Assembly: GCA_900472575.1 (NCBI GenBank)
Contig: UCIV01000018.1
Location: forward strand, 186,001 to 250,000
DNA: 64,000 bases
Source of the DNA: Hyphomicrobiales bacterium
GTDB lineage: Bacteria > Pseudomonadota > Alphaproteobacteria > Rhizobiales > Rhizobiaceae
Reading direction: 5' to 3'
Under the pieces are notes generated by a model that saw only the letters and a program-made list of their open reading frames with translations, was not told the DNA's origin and did no database searches. Positions 9,009-17,366 of this stretch are shown here, piece by piece. How positions within the stretch are numbered: the stretch's first letter is position 1; every line of letters begins with the position of its first letter. Position numbers and translations under genes: made by a program.

Positions 9009-9929
9009 TCATCCGGCGCCGGCGACGCCTGCCAGCCCCTCGTCTCCAAAATCCTCATCGAGAAGATCCAGCATCGAGCGCAAAGCGCGCGTCACATGCC
9101 GCTCGAAATGATAGGCGGCTGAAAATCGCCGTAGCGGCATGGGAAAATCCACCACATGCAGCCGGCCGGCCATCGAGTGAAACTGCGTTGCACGGCTGGA
9201 AAGCACGGTCGCAGAAAGCCCCGCCTCCACCGCCGCCATCGCCGCCTCGTTTGACGGCATTTCAAGCACGACGGAAAGCGCCTGCGGATCGAGACCGAGG
9301 CTAGAAAGCTGGCTCTCGAAGGCGGCTCTCGTTCCCGACCCGGCTTCGCGCATGATCCAGTTGGTTTCCAGAAGATCACTCGCCACAAGTTTTCGCCCAT
9401 CCGCCCAGGCATGGCGACGGCCGACGACGAGCACAAGTCGATCCTCCGCCACGGTCGAGCGCTGCAGGTCAGGAACCACGACCTCCCCCTCGACCACGGC
9501 AAGATCCGCCTCACCTCTCACTACCGCCTCAACGGCACTCTGCGTATTGCCGACGATCAGCCGCAGGTCGACGCGCGGAAAACGCTCGTGATAGGCAACC
9601 AGCCGGGAGGGAAGCCAATAGCTCGCCACCGTCTGGCTAGCATGGACGCGCAGAACGCCGGAAGCAGAGCCACCGAGATCGGCAAGCGCCAGCTCGGCCG
9701 CCCGCGCCCGCTCCATCACCGCCCGCGCCTCATCGACGAAAAGACGGCCCGCTTCCGTTAGTCCGATACGCCGTCCGACCCGGTCGAACAGAATAACGCC
9801 ATGGCGCGCTTCCAGCGCCGAGATCGCGGCACTGACAGCCGACTGCGTGAGATGGAGCGTTTCTGCTGCGCGCGTCACATGCTCAAGCCGCGCAACCTCC
9901 AGAAATATCTTCAATTGTTCCAGCGTCAT
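9009..9929 (-). CDS. LysR-family transcriptional regulator (YeiE-like)
   Basis: A 306-residue LysR regulator. The winged helix-turn-helix is at residues 1-62 (TLEQLKIFLEVARLEHVTRA then TLHLTQSAVSAAISALE), followed by a periplasmic-binding-like effector domain from about residue 90. I chose the ATG at 9929, which puts the helix-turn-helix at the usual N-terminal position; a longer frame to 9965 is less likely. It is divergent from a yeiH homologue, the same pairing as yeiE-yeiH in enterobacteria, so yeiH is its probable target. YeiE relatives are linked to sulfite sensing; the effector here is inferred. Confidence 0.87.
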   Translation of the reverse strand: MTLEQLKIFLEVARLEHVTRAAETLHLTQSAVSAAISALEARHGVILFDRVGRRIGLTEAGRLFVDEARAVMERARAAELALADLGGSASGVLRVHASQTVASYWLPSRLVAYHERFPRVDLRLIVGNTQSAVEAVVRGEADLAVVEGEVVVPDLQRSTVAEDRLVLVVGRRHAWADGRKLVASDLLETNWIMREAGSGTRAAFESQLSSLGLDPQALSVVLEMPSNEAAMAAVEAGLSATVLSSRATQFHSMAGRLHVVDFPMPLRRFSAAYHFERHVTRALRSMLDLLDEDFGDEGLAGVAGAG

Positions 9930-9939
9930 CAGCAAACCA

Positions 9940-9954
9940 TTCGATTTTATCGAA
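9940..9954. promoter_or_regulatory. Palindromic LysR box in the lysR-yeiH divergent region
   Basis: TTCGAT (9940-9945) and ATCGAA (9949-9954) form a perfect palindrome that contains the LysR consensus T-N11-A (9941-9953). It lies about 10 bases upstream of the regulator start. A second, looser repeat GAACAA 9952-9957 / TTGTTC 9982-9987 extends into the intergenic region. This suits autoregulation and activation of yeiH. Confidence 0.5.
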
Positions 9955-10043
9955 CAATACCACAAAACTTATGAGTTGGATTTGTTCTTTCGCGAAATGG
10001 AGAATGACATTCGAGAATCCCGTGATTTTGTGGAATTTTATCA

Positions 10044-11081
10044 ATGTCGTTTTCCGATTGGGCAGAACGCCCTTACTCATCGCTATCCGGACTGAAGCCG
10101 CTTCTGCCCGGTCTTGCGCTGACGGCAACGACCGCTGCAGTAGCGCTGGCGATTAGGTCCGCAACCGGCTGGATGGCCCTCAGTCCGCTCATTCTCTCCA
10201 TCATCCTCGGCATGCTTATCCGCAATACCATCGCCCTGCCGCAGATCGTCGAAACCGGCATCCAGTTCTCGCTGAAGCGCATCCTGAGAGCAGGCATCAT
10301 TCTGCTTGGCCTGCAGGTCACGATAGCCCAGATCCTGTCACTCGGCGGCTCGGCCCTCATCATGGTGACATTGACGCTGGTGACAACCTTCCTTGCCATG
10401 CGCCTAGCCGGCAAGCTGATAGGCGTCGACCGTCAATTGACGGATTTGATTGCAGCCGGAACCTCGGTCTGTGGCGCCTCGGCCGTCATCGCCGCCAATA
10501 CCGTCGTGCGCGGCAGGCAGGAACATGTCGCTTATGCCGTGGCCTGCGTAACCCTCTTCGGTTCGATTTCGATGATCGCCTACCCGCTGCTGGCCGTACC
10601 GCTAGGTCTGGACGAACGCGCCTACGGCCTCTGGTCGGGCGCAACCATCCACGAAGTTGCGCAGGTCGTCGCGGCATCGTTTCAGGCGGGTGATGTGGCC
10701 GGCCAGTTCGGCACGATTTCCAAGCTGACACGCGTCGTCCTGCTCGCGCCGCTGATCATGACGCTGGCGATCGCGATGCGTTCGGACGCAGGCGCAGACA
10801 CGGGCGAAGGCCAGCGCGTCTCGACACCCATGCCGTGGTTCGTCCTGGGCTTTATTGCGATGATGCTGGTGAATAGTGCTGTTTCTATCCCGGCCGACAT
10901 GAGCCGCCACATCGTGATGCTGACCAACTTCCTGCTGTCCATGGCGCTTGCTGCAATGGGACTGCAGGCAAATATCGGTAAACTGCGTGCTGAGGGATGG
11001 CGACCGCTGGCGCTGGGCGCATTCGGCTGGATTTTCATCGCAGCCTTCGGCTATGCCACACTGAAGCTCTTCGGCTTCTGA
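10044..11081 (+). CDS. yeiH: YeiH-family putative sulfate exporter / anion transporter
   Basis: A 345-residue polytopic inner-membrane protein with roughly ten helices, of the UPF0324/YeiH family (conserved ILGMLIRN, GIILLGLQVT, LIAAGTSVCGASAVIAA and ATIHEVAQVVAA segments). Family members are predicted sulfate or related anion exporters, but no transport is firmly established. The start ATG has only a weak upstream GTGGAA. The gene is divergent from a YeiE-like LysR regulator, which supports the assignment. A terminator follows the stop directly. Confidence 0.88.
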   Translation: MSFSDWAERPYSSLSGLKPLLPGLALTATTAAVALAIRSATGWMALSPLILSIILGMLIRNTIALPQIVETGIQFSLKRILRAGIILLGLQVTIAQILSLGGSALIMVTLTLVTTFLAMRLAGKLIGVDRQLTDLIAAGTSVCGASAVIAANTVVRGRQEHVAYAVACVTLFGSISMIAYPLLAVPLGLDERAYGLWSGATIHEVAQVVAASFQAGDVAGQFGTISKLTRVVLLAPLIMTLAIAMRSDAGADTGEGQRVSTPMPWFVLGFIAMMLVNSAVSIPADMSRHIVMLTNFLLSMALAAMGLQANIGKLRAEGWRPLALGAFGWIFIAAFGYATLKLFGF

Positions 11082-11083
11082 TC

Positions 11084-11105
11084 AGCCACCCGCGAGCGGG
11101 TGGCT
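11084..11105 (+). terminator. Stem-loop after yeiH
   Basis: AGCCACCCG (11084-11092) and CGGGTGGCT (11097-11105) form a 9-base-pair stem with a 4-base loop, three bases after the stop. The T-run is short. Confidence 0.75.
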
Positions 11106-11127
11106 TCGAACACTTTGGAAATCCGGG

Positions 11128-11319
11128 TCAGCAGGGTTTGGGCGTGTCGTGCGCGTGCTCATCCTCACGAATGGCCTCGCCGTGATACCAGCAAGTATCC
11201 ACCACGGAGAAAATCACCTCCTTGGAAGAAGCCGGCGCTGTCAGCCCGTTATCGAGACGTCTCCGCTGCATCAGGGGAAACTCATAAATTTTTGCTGTTT
11301 CACGATGGATGCCTGCCAT
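11128..11319 (-). CDS. DUF2735-type small protein
   Basis: A 63-residue protein recognised by ETAKIYEFP near the start and the CWYHGEAI motif near residue 43, both typical of rhizobial DUF2735 proteins. No catalytic residues, membrane segments or signal peptide are visible. I chose the ATG at 11319 because GGAGG lies 7 bases upstream; a longer frame to 11361 lacks a ribosome site. It is divergent from glnII across a 417-base region. To my memory DUF2735 genes often neighbour glnII, so a nitrogen-related role is possible. Function is unknown. Confidence 0.72.
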   Translation of the reverse strand: MAGIHRETAKIYEFPLMQRRRLDNGLTAPASSKEVIFSVVDTCWYHGEAIREDEHAHDTPKPC

Positions 11320-11736
11320 CAATCGCCTCCTGAAAGACTGCATCACATTGGACAGGCACATATTCTGCCTATTATTTAATCCAATTGCTGCATTTTACAT
11401 CATTCCGATGATTTCCGCCAGCGGAGATTGTAATCAAATAACTTTGCACAACGCCGCACGCCGTTAACCCGGATAAACGTTGACGCACCCTCCTGAGTTC
11501 CGGAGGAGGGAGTCTATCTTCGAATTCGGCTTGTTTGTTAAGCAAATCCAAACAAGACGGCTTGTCGAAAACGGCCCATTTGAGCGGCAGTGACATTTTT
11601 TTCATCGCCGCCGGCTCACGCAGGCGCAAACTGGCACGCAGCATGCATTCATTTGTTTAAGCCCGGGATGCTGGCCTTGATGAAAGGCGTCCTCGGATTG
11701 GCTCAACGATGAACACTACGGCCTGAGAGACAAAAC
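11320..11736. other. Divergent regulatory region between the DUF2735 gene and glnII
   Basis: 417 bases without a supported gene. A 90-codon minus-strand frame (11372-11644) is not protein-like. The left part is AT-rich around 11370-11460. CCCTCC (11488-11493) and a GGAGGAGGG block just after form an imperfect stem-loop. The right part contains the sigma-54 promoter listed separately. I found no clean NtrC dyad by eye. Confidence 0.6.
11632..11647 (+). promoter_or_regulatory. Sigma-54 promoter of glnII
   Basis: TGGCAC (11632-11637), a 5-base spacer, and ATGCA (11643-11647) match the sigma-54 -24/-12 consensus TGGCAC-N5-TTGCA at all but one position. It lies 90 bases upstream of glnII. In rhizobia glnII is a classic NtrC/sigma-54 target under nitrogen limitation. 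Confidence 0.75.
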
Positions 11737-12771
11737 ATGACCAAGTATAAGCTCGAGTACATCTGGCTGGACGGCTACACTCCCGTCCCGAACCTGCGCG
11801 GCAAGACGCAGATCAAGGAATTCGATTCTTTCCCGACGCTCGAGCAGCTTCCGCTTTGGGGCTTTGACGGTTCCTCGACGATGCAGGCTGAAGGCCGTTC
11901 GTCTGACTGCGTTCTGAAGCCTGTCGCAATCTACCCCGATCCGGCCCGCACCAACGGTGCTCTGGTCATGTGCGAAGTCATGATGCCGGACGGCGTTACC
12001 CCGCATTCGTCCAACAGCCGCGCAACCATCCTCGACGACGAAGATGCATGGTTCGGTTTCGAGCAGGAATACTTCTTCTACCAGGACGGACGCCCGCTCG
12101 GCTTCCCGGAACAGGGTTACCCGGCTCCGCAGGGCCCGTACTACACCGGCGTCGGCTACAAGAATGTCGGTTCGGTTGCCCGCGAAATCGTTGAAGAGCA
12201 CCTCGACCTGTGCCTCGAAGCCGGCATCAACCACGAAGGCATCAACGCCGAAGTGGCCAAGGGCCAGTGGGAATTCCAGATTTTCGGCAAGGGCTCCAAG
12301 CGCGCCGCCGACCAGATCTGGATGGCTCGTTACCTCCTGCTCCGCCTTTGCGAACAGTACGGCATCGACGTCGAATTCCACTGCAAGCCGCTCGGCGACA
12401 CCGACTGGAACGGCTCGGGCATGCACTGCAACTTCTCGACCAAGTACATGCGCGAAGTTGGCGGCAAGGAATATTTCGAAGCCCTCATGGCTCAGTTCGA
12501 AACGAACCTTCAGGACCACATCGACGTTTACGGCCCGGACAACCATCTGCGTCTGACCGGCAAGCACGAAACTGCTCCGTGGAACAAGTTCTCCTACGGC
12601 GTTGCTGACCGTGGCGCTTCGATCCGCGTTCCGCATTCCTTCGTCAACAACGGCTACAAGGGTTACCTCGAAGACCGTCGTCCGAACTCCCAGGGCTGCC
12701 CTTACCAGATCGCTTCCCAGGTTCTGAAGACGATCTCGGAAGTCCCGACCGCAAAGTCGGCTGCTGCCTGA
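11737..12771 (+). CDS. glnII: Glutamine synthetase type II (eukaryotic-like)
   Basis: A 344-residue ATP-dependent ammonium-assimilating enzyme, glutamate plus NH3 to glutamine. It has the short GSII length, the N-terminal EYIWLDGYTPVPNLRGKT, the beta-grasp WGFDGSST, and the ATP and glutamate loops EQEYFFYQDG and GINHEGINAEVAKGQWEFQ. It lacks the adenylylation-loop region of the 470-residue GSI, so it is not GlnE-regulated. Rhizobia carry this enzyme beside GlnA (GSI). Expression is probably under the sigma-54 promoter upstream. Codon use here is more biased than in the neighbouring genes, consistent with high expression. Confidence 0.97.
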   Translation: MTKYKLEYIWLDGYTPVPNLRGKTQIKEFDSFPTLEQLPLWGFDGSSTMQAEGRSSDCVLKPVAIYPDPARTNGALVMCEVMMPDGVTPHSSNSRATILDDEDAWFGFEQEYFFYQDGRPLGFPEQGYPAPQGPYYTGVGYKNVGSVAREIVEEHLDLCLEAGINHEGINAEVAKGQWEFQIFGKGSKRAADQIWMARYLLLRLCEQYGIDVEFHCKPLGDTDWNGSGMHCNFSTKYMREVGGKEYFEALMAQFETNLQDHIDVYGPDNHLRLTGKHETAPWNKFSYGVADRGASIRVPHSFVNNGYKGYLEDRRPNSQGCPYQIASQVLKTISEVPTAKSAAA

Positions 12772-12797
12772 TAAAAGTCCTCCCAAGGATAAACGGA

Positions 12798-12828
12798 AAC
12801 GCCGGCTTCAAGCCGGCGTTTTCGTTTT
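12798..12828 (+). terminator. Rho-independent terminator after glnII
   Basis: AACGCCGGC (12798-12806) and GCCGGCGTT (12812-12820) flank a 5-base loop, followed by TTCGTTTTT. Confidence 0.9.
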
Positions 12829-12876
12829 TGCTCAGGCTGTTGACAGCAGCAGCTATTGCCCGTCTCAGTGGAACCT

Positions 12877-13215
12877 ATGGAAGAATATTCAGCAACTTGG
12901 CGAGCAAGCCCAGTCCATCATGTTTTTGTGCTGCTCGGCACATTGCTGGCTGGGCGACGCCTGCACCCGGGCATTGCCGCAGACATTGGGCCTTATCTGG
13001 ATGGGGCCATACCTGATCACGTTGTAACGATCAGACACATCTCTGGGAAAACAATTGGGCGGCGTAAAGGCTATTACGAAATCCAGATTGAGGGACCAAA
13101 GCTGAGCGGAGGCTGGTACTTCTCATCCGGACAACTGGAAAAGCTGGCGAATTTGGCAACGCACGCAGACAGCAACCCTGCCAATATTACGCCCGCACCC
13201 GTAGCCCATTCATGA
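12877..13215 (+). CDS. Hypothetical protein
   Basis: A 112-residue frame that I do not recognise. The central part (GYYEIQIEGPKLSGGWYFSSGQLEKLA) looks like a compact beta-rich fold. No signal peptide or membrane segment is evident. I chose the ATG at 12877 over an upstream TTG at 12856. It follows the glnII terminator, so it should have its own promoter. Its last 29 bases overlap the 3' end of the converging rutR-like gene. Coding potential is moderate and it may be lineage-specific. Confidence 0.5.
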   Translation: MEEYSATWRASPVHHVFVLLGTLLAGRRLHPGIAADIGPYLDGAIPDHVVTIRHISGKTIGRRKGYYEIQIEGPKLSGGWYFSSGQLEKLANLATHADSNPANITPAPVAHS

Positions 13216-13828
13216 ACAGCTGCTCCAGAAACCGCGCAGCATCCTCGAATCGACCGTCGCCGGAATGCGCCTGCCCGAGCACCGCCCTCACCTGCACATC
13301 GAAATCGGCATAATGCTGCGTGGTCGACCAGATCGAGAAGATCAGGTGATAGGGATCGCATCTGGCGATCTTGCCGGCACGCGCCCAGGTCCGGATAACC
13401 TCGGCCTTTTCATCCACCAGCTCTTTCAGCGGCCCCTTCAGCTCGTCCTCGATACGCGGCGCGCCCTGCAGGATTTCATTGGCGAAAAGCCTGCTTTCCC
13501 TCGGGAAATCACGCGCCATCTCCAGCTTGCGACGAATATAGGAGCGGATTTCGCTTTCCGGCTCACCTGCCGCGTCAAAGACCCTAAGCGGCTCCAGCCA
13601 TGTGGTTAGGACCCGGTCGATCAATTGCCGGTGGATGGCTTCCTTGGTGCGGAAATAATAAAGAAGATTAGGCTTCGACATGCCAGCCGCCTCGGCAATC
13701 TGATCGATCGTAGAGCCGCGGAAACCGTTCACCGAGAATACGTCCAAAGCAGCCTCCAGGATGCGCTCTTCCTTCTCCTCCTGGATGCGCGTGCGCCGCT
13801 GCGTCTTCGCGGCCCTCGGAATAGCCAT
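13187..13828 (-). CDS. rutR: RutR-like TetR-family regulator of pyrimidine catabolism
   Basis: A 213-residue TetR regulator that resembles E. coli RutR along its whole length. Shared segments include the helix-turn-helix STIDQIAEAAGMSKPNLLYYF (39-59), the WLEPL segment, SRLFANEILQGAP, and the ligand-domain run HLIFSIWSTTQHYADF. RutR binds uracil and releases operators of pyrimidine-use genes. The gene is divergent from the carbamoyl-amidohydrolase/dihydropyrimidinase operon, which fits that role, though here the pathway is reductive rather than Rut. A RutR-like palindrome lies in the divergent region. Confidence 0.88.
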   Translation of the reverse strand: MAIPRAAKTQRRTRIQEEKEERILEAALDVFSVNGFRGSTIDQIAEAAGMSKPNLLYYFRTKEAIHRQLIDRVLTTWLEPLRVFDAAGEPESEIRSYIRRKLEMARDFPRESRLFANEILQGAPRIEDELKGPLKELVDEKAEVIRTWARAGKIARCDPYHLIFSIWSTTQHYADFDVQVRAVLGQAHSGDGRFEDAARFLEQLFMNGLRVRA

Positions 13829-13926
13829 GCCGTCTTATGCCCTTGTGGTTACCCGCCGCCCAATCCTCGAAAACATTCGAAGCGTGACGATTTTCAGCTT
13901 GAGTGCGGCTGGGGAAATTGTAAGCT

Positions 13927-13942
13927 TTTACCAAGCGGTTAA
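13927..13942. promoter_or_regulatory. RutR-like operator between rutR and the pyrimidine operon
   Basis: TTTACCAAGCGGTTAA matches 11 of the 14 defined positions of the RutR site TTGACCA-NN-TGGTCAA. It lies 99 bases upstream of the rutR-like start and about 124 bases upstream of the amidohydrolase gene. It shares its TTTTACC half with the palindrome upstream of preT. Confidence 0.5.
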
Positions 13943-14065
13943 ATTATCGGCGACAAGCGGCTCAAACGCAATGCCGATCTTCCGGCCTCAAGGCCGGACG
14001 AGGCCCATGGGAACGAACAGATTTGCTGCCGGTCGGCAGAGCATAAACAGATAAGGAATTTCAAA

Positions 14066-15319
14066 ATGGTGGCAGCACCGGGCGAGAACTTGCGCGTCAA
14101 CGGCGACCGTCTCTGGGACATGTTGATGGATATGGCAAAGATCGGCCCCGGCATTGCCGGCGGCAACAATCGCCAGACCCTGACGGATGCCGATGGCGAA
14201 GGCCGCCATCTTTTCAAGCGCTGGTGTGAAGCGGCCGGCATGACGGTCGGCGTCGACAAGATGGGCACGATGTTCGCCACCCGCCCCGGTTCGGACCCGG
14301 ATGCCCTGCCCGTCTATATCGGCTCCCATCTCGACACCCAGCCGACCGGAGGCAAGTTCGACGGCGTGCTCGGCGTTCTGGCCGGTCTTGAAGTCGTCCG
14401 CTCGATGAACGACCTCGGCATCAAGACGAAACACCCGATCGTCGTCACCAATTGGGCCAACGAGGAAGGCGCGCGTTTTGCGCCTGCCATGCTCGCCTCA
14501 GGCGTTTTTGCCGGCGTCCATACGATCGATTATGCCTATGGCCGCAAGGATCCCGAAGGCAAAGCCTATGGTGATGAGCTGAAGCGCATCGGTTGGCTGG
14601 GCGATGAGGAAGTCGGTGCGCGAAAGATGCACGCCTATTTCGAATATCATATCGAACAGGGCCCGATCCTCGAAGCTGAAGACAAGCAGATCGGCGTGGT
14701 CACCCATTGTCAGGGCCTTTGGTGGCTGGAATTCACGCTAACCGGCAAGGAAGCCCATACCGGCTCCACCCCGATGGCGATGCGCGTCAACGCCGGCCTC
14801 GCCTTTGGCCGTATCATGGAGAAGGTGCAGGAGATCGCCATGGCCGAACAGCCCGGCGCGGTCGCCGGCGTCGGCCAGGCCTTTTTCACCCCGAACTCCC
14901 GCAACGTGCTGCCCGGCAAGGTGGTCTTCACCGTCGACCTGCGCACGCCGAGCCAGGAAAAACTCGACCGCATGCGCGCAAAGATCGAGGCAGCAGCGAC
15001 GGAAGTCTGTGAAGCCCTCGGCGTCGGCTGCTCGGTCGAAGCTGTCGGCCATTTCGATCCGGTCACTTTTGATCCGACACTGGTCGGCCGTGTTCGCGGT
15101 GCCGCGGAAAAACTCGGCTACAGCCACATGGACATTATCTCCGGCGCCGGCCACGACGCCTGCTGGGCTGCAAAGCTTGCCCCGACCACGATGATCTTCT
15201 GCCCCTGCGTCGACGGACTGTCGCATAACGAGGCCGAGGAAATCTCGAAGGACTGGGCCGCCGCCGGCTGCGACGTGCTCTTCCACGCTGTTGTCGAGAC
15301 GGCGGAGATCGTCGAGTGA
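14066..15319 (+). CDS. Zn-dependent carbamoyl-amidohydrolase (beta-ureidopropionase)
   Basis: A 417-residue M20-type amidase that, in this context, most likely hydrolyses N-carbamoyl-beta-alanine to beta-alanine, CO2 and ammonium, the third step of reductive pyrimidine breakdown. Metal-ligand motifs are visible: GSHLDTQPTGGKFDGVLG, NEEGARFAPAM, EYHIEQGPILE and the C-terminal GLSHNEAEE. Allantoate amidohydrolase and N-carbamoyl-L-amino-acid hydrolases are close relatives. The dihydropyrimidinase downstream and RutR-like regulator upstream favour ureidopropionase. The ATG follows AAGGAATTTCAAA. Confidence 0.9.
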   Translation: MVAAPGENLRVNGDRLWDMLMDMAKIGPGIAGGNNRQTLTDADGEGRHLFKRWCEAAGMTVGVDKMGTMFATRPGSDPDALPVYIGSHLDTQPTGGKFDGVLGVLAGLEVVRSMNDLGIKTKHPIVVTNWANEEGARFAPAMLASGVFAGVHTIDYAYGRKDPEGKAYGDELKRIGWLGDEEVGARKMHAYFEYHIEQGPILEAEDKQIGVVTHCQGLWWLEFTLTGKEAHTGSTPMAMRVNAGLAFGRIMEKVQEIAMAEQPGAVAGVGQAFFTPNSRNVLPGKVVFTVDLRTPSQEKLDRMRAKIEAAATEVCEALGVGCSVEAVGHFDPVTFDPTLVGRVRGAAEKLGYSHMDIISGAGHDACWAAKLAPTTMIFCPCVDGLSHNEAEEISKDWAAAGCDVLFHAVVETAEIVE

Positions 15320-15792
15320 CCGTCACGATTGCCATTGAGCAGCCGAAACAGCCTGACGTCGCAGCCCTGATCGGACTGTCTGACGACTACATGGCATCGC
15401 TTTATCCGCCCGAAGGCAATTTCGCCGTCGATCTCGATGCCTTGTCCCAGCCTGACATTTCCTTCCTCGTTGCAAGGCTCGACGGCAAGGCGGTCGGCTG
15501 CGGCGGCATCAAATGGTTCTCCGACGGCAGTGCTGAGCTAAAGCGCATCTTCGTTCATGACGAAGCACGCGGCCACGGTATCGGCCGTAAGATCATAGCG
15601 GAACTGGAGGCGCAGGCAACCGCGCGCAATGTCACCCGGCTCTATCTCGAAACCGGCCCGCTGAATGTAGAAGCCGTTCGGCTATACGAAGCGCTCGGTT
15701 ACCAAACCTGCGGCCCGTTTGCGGACTACGAGGAAAATCCGCACAGCCTGTTCATGACGAAGGATCTCAAACAGCGGGAGGCCGCCGAATGA
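15316..15792 (+). CDS. GNAT-family N-acetyltransferase
   Basis: A 158-residue single GNAT domain with the acetyl-CoA loop RGHGIGRKIIAELEAQA (about 93-109) and the following beta-strand RLYLETGPLNVEAVRLYEALGYQ. It starts at a GTG that overlaps the upstream stop by 4 bases (GTGA), so it is translationally coupled into the pyrimidine operon. Its acceptor substrate is unknown. Its position between the two hydrolases may point to an amine or beta-amino acid, but that is only inference. Confidence 0.85.
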   Translation: MTVTIAIEQPKQPDVAALIGLSDDYMASLYPPEGNFAVDLDALSQPDISFLVARLDGKAVGCGGIKWFSDGSAELKRIFVHDEARGHGIGRKIIAELEAQATARNVTRLYLETGPLNVEAVRLYEALGYQTCGPFADYEENPHSLFMTKDLKQREAAE

Positions 15793-15833
15793 GCGCCTTC
15801 TTCGCATCGAAACCGAAAATAAAACGATCACCA

Positions 15834-15870
15834 CCCGAGATGTTCAGTCCCTGAGGTCCTCGATCTCGGG
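15834..15870 (+). promoter_or_regulatory. Intercistronic stem-loop before the dihydropyrimidinase gene
   Basis: CCCGAGAT (15834-15841) and ATCTCGGG (15863-15870) form a perfect 8-base-pair stem with a 21-base loop in the 112-base gap. There is no T-run, so it more likely affects mRNA processing or stability than termination. Confidence 0.35.
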
Positions 15871-15904
15871 CGATTGACTGCGGCACACGATAAGGGGAAC
15901 AACC

Positions 15905-17359
15905 ATGGCCACAGTAATCAAGAACGGAACCATCGTTACCGCCGACCTGACCTACAAGGCGGATTTGAAGATAGACGGCGGCAAGATCGTCGAGATCGGC
16001 CCGGACCTTGCGGGCGACGAAACGCTCGACGCCACCGGCTGTTATGTCATGCCGGGCGGCATCGATCCGCATGTTCACCTCGAAATGCCCTTCATGGGCA
16101 CCTATTCCGCCGACGATTTCGATAGCGGCACCCGCGCAGCCCTTGCCGGCGGCACGACCATGGTGGTCGATTTCTGTCTTCCCGATCCCGGCCAGTCCAT
16201 GCTGGATGCCCTGAAGCGCTGGGACAACAAGGCGACCCGCGCGCACTGCGACTATTCCTTCCATATGGCAGTCACCTGGTGGAGCGGGCAGGTCTTCAAC
16301 GAGATGCAGACCGTCGTTCAGGAAAAAGGCATCAACACCTTCAAGCACTTCATGGCCTACAAGGGCTCGCTGATGGTCAACGATGACGAGATGTTCGCCT
16401 CGTTCTCGCGCTGCGCCGAGCTTGGCGCGCTGCCCCTCGTCCATGCCGAAAACGGCGATGTCGTTGCCGCCATGCAGCAGAAATTGATGGACGAAGGCAA
16501 TAACGGCCCGGAAGCCCACGCCTATTCACGCCCCGCTTCCGTCGAGGGCGAAGCCACAAACCGCGCCATCATCATCGCCGACATGGCAGGCGTGCCGCTC
16601 TATGTCGTCCATACCTCCTGCGAACAGGCGCATGAGGCGATCCGTCGGGCGCGCCAGAATGGCATGCGGGTCTATGGCGAACCGCTGATCCAGCACCTGA
16701 CGCTCGATGAAAGCGAATATTTCGACAAGGACTGGGATCACTCTGCCCGCCGCGTCATGTCGCCCCCCTTCCGCAACAAGCAGCATCAGGACTCACTCTG
16801 GGCCGGCCTCGCATCGGGTTCGCTGCAATGCGTGGCAACCGACCACTGCGCCTTCACCACCGACCAGAAGCGTTACGGCGTCGGCGATTTCAGAAAAATT
16901 CCGAACGGCACCGGTGGTCTGGAAGATCGCCTTCCCATGCTCTGGACCTACGGCGTCGCTAACGGCCGCATCACCATGAACGAATTCGTCGCCGTCACCT
17001 CGACCAATATAGCGAAAATCCTCAATCTTTATCCGAGAAAGGGCGCAATCCTCGTTGGGGCCGATGCCGATCTCGTCGTGCTCGATCCGAAGAAGTCGAA
17101 GACGATCTCGGCCAAAACCCAGCAATCGGCGATCGATTACAACGTCTTCGAGGGCAAGCAGGTCACCGGCCTGCCGCGCTACACCCTCTCGCGTGGTGTT
17201 GTCGTCGTCGAGGACGGCACGATGAAAAGCCGCGAAGGCCACGGCCAGTTCGTCGCCCGCGAGCCCTATCCGGCGGTCAGCAAGGCGCTCTCCACCTGGA
17301 AGGACCTAACCGCACCGCGCAAGGTCGAACGAACGGGGATCCCGGCAAGCGGGGTGTGA
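15905..17359 (+). CDS. hydA: Dihydropyrimidinase (D-hydantoinase)
   Basis: A 484-residue amidohydrolase that opens dihydrouracil or dihydrothymine to the N-carbamoyl-beta-amino acid. Binuclear-metal ligands are visible: the DPHVHLEMPF His-x-His, the carbamylated-Lys region FKHFMAYKGSLMVND, His in PLVHAENGDVV and YVVHTSCEQAHE, and Asp in CVATDHCAF. The length is normal for bacterial dihydropyrimidinases. It lies between the amidohydrolase/GNAT pair and the ABC ATPase gene 7 bases downstream. The ATG follows AAGGGGAACAACC. Confidence 0.95.
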   Translation: MATVIKNGTIVTADLTYKADLKIDGGKIVEIGPDLAGDETLDATGCYVMPGGIDPHVHLEMPFMGTYSADDFDSGTRAALAGGTTMVVDFCLPDPGQSMLDALKRWDNKATRAHCDYSFHMAVTWWSGQVFNEMQTVVQEKGINTFKHFMAYKGSLMVNDDEMFASFSRCAELGALPLVHAENGDVVAAMQQKLMDEGNNGPEAHAYSRPASVEGEATNRAIIIADMAGVPLYVVHTSCEQAHEAIRRARQNGMRVYGEPLIQHLTLDESEYFDKDWDHSARRVMSPPFRNKQHQDSLWAGLASGSLQCVATDHCAFTTDQKRYGVGDFRKIPNGTGGLEDRLPMLWTYGVANGRITMNEFVAVTSTNIAKILNLYPRKGAILVGADADLVVLDPKKSKTISAKTQQSAIDYNVFEGKQVTGLPRYTLSRGVVVVEDGTMKSREGHGQFVAREPYPAVSKALSTWKDLTAPRKVERTGIPASGV

Positions 17360-17366
17360 TCGTGAC

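Noticed and set aside
11716-12786. 356-codon frame antisense to glnII
   Set aside because: Mirror frame of glnII with no domain.
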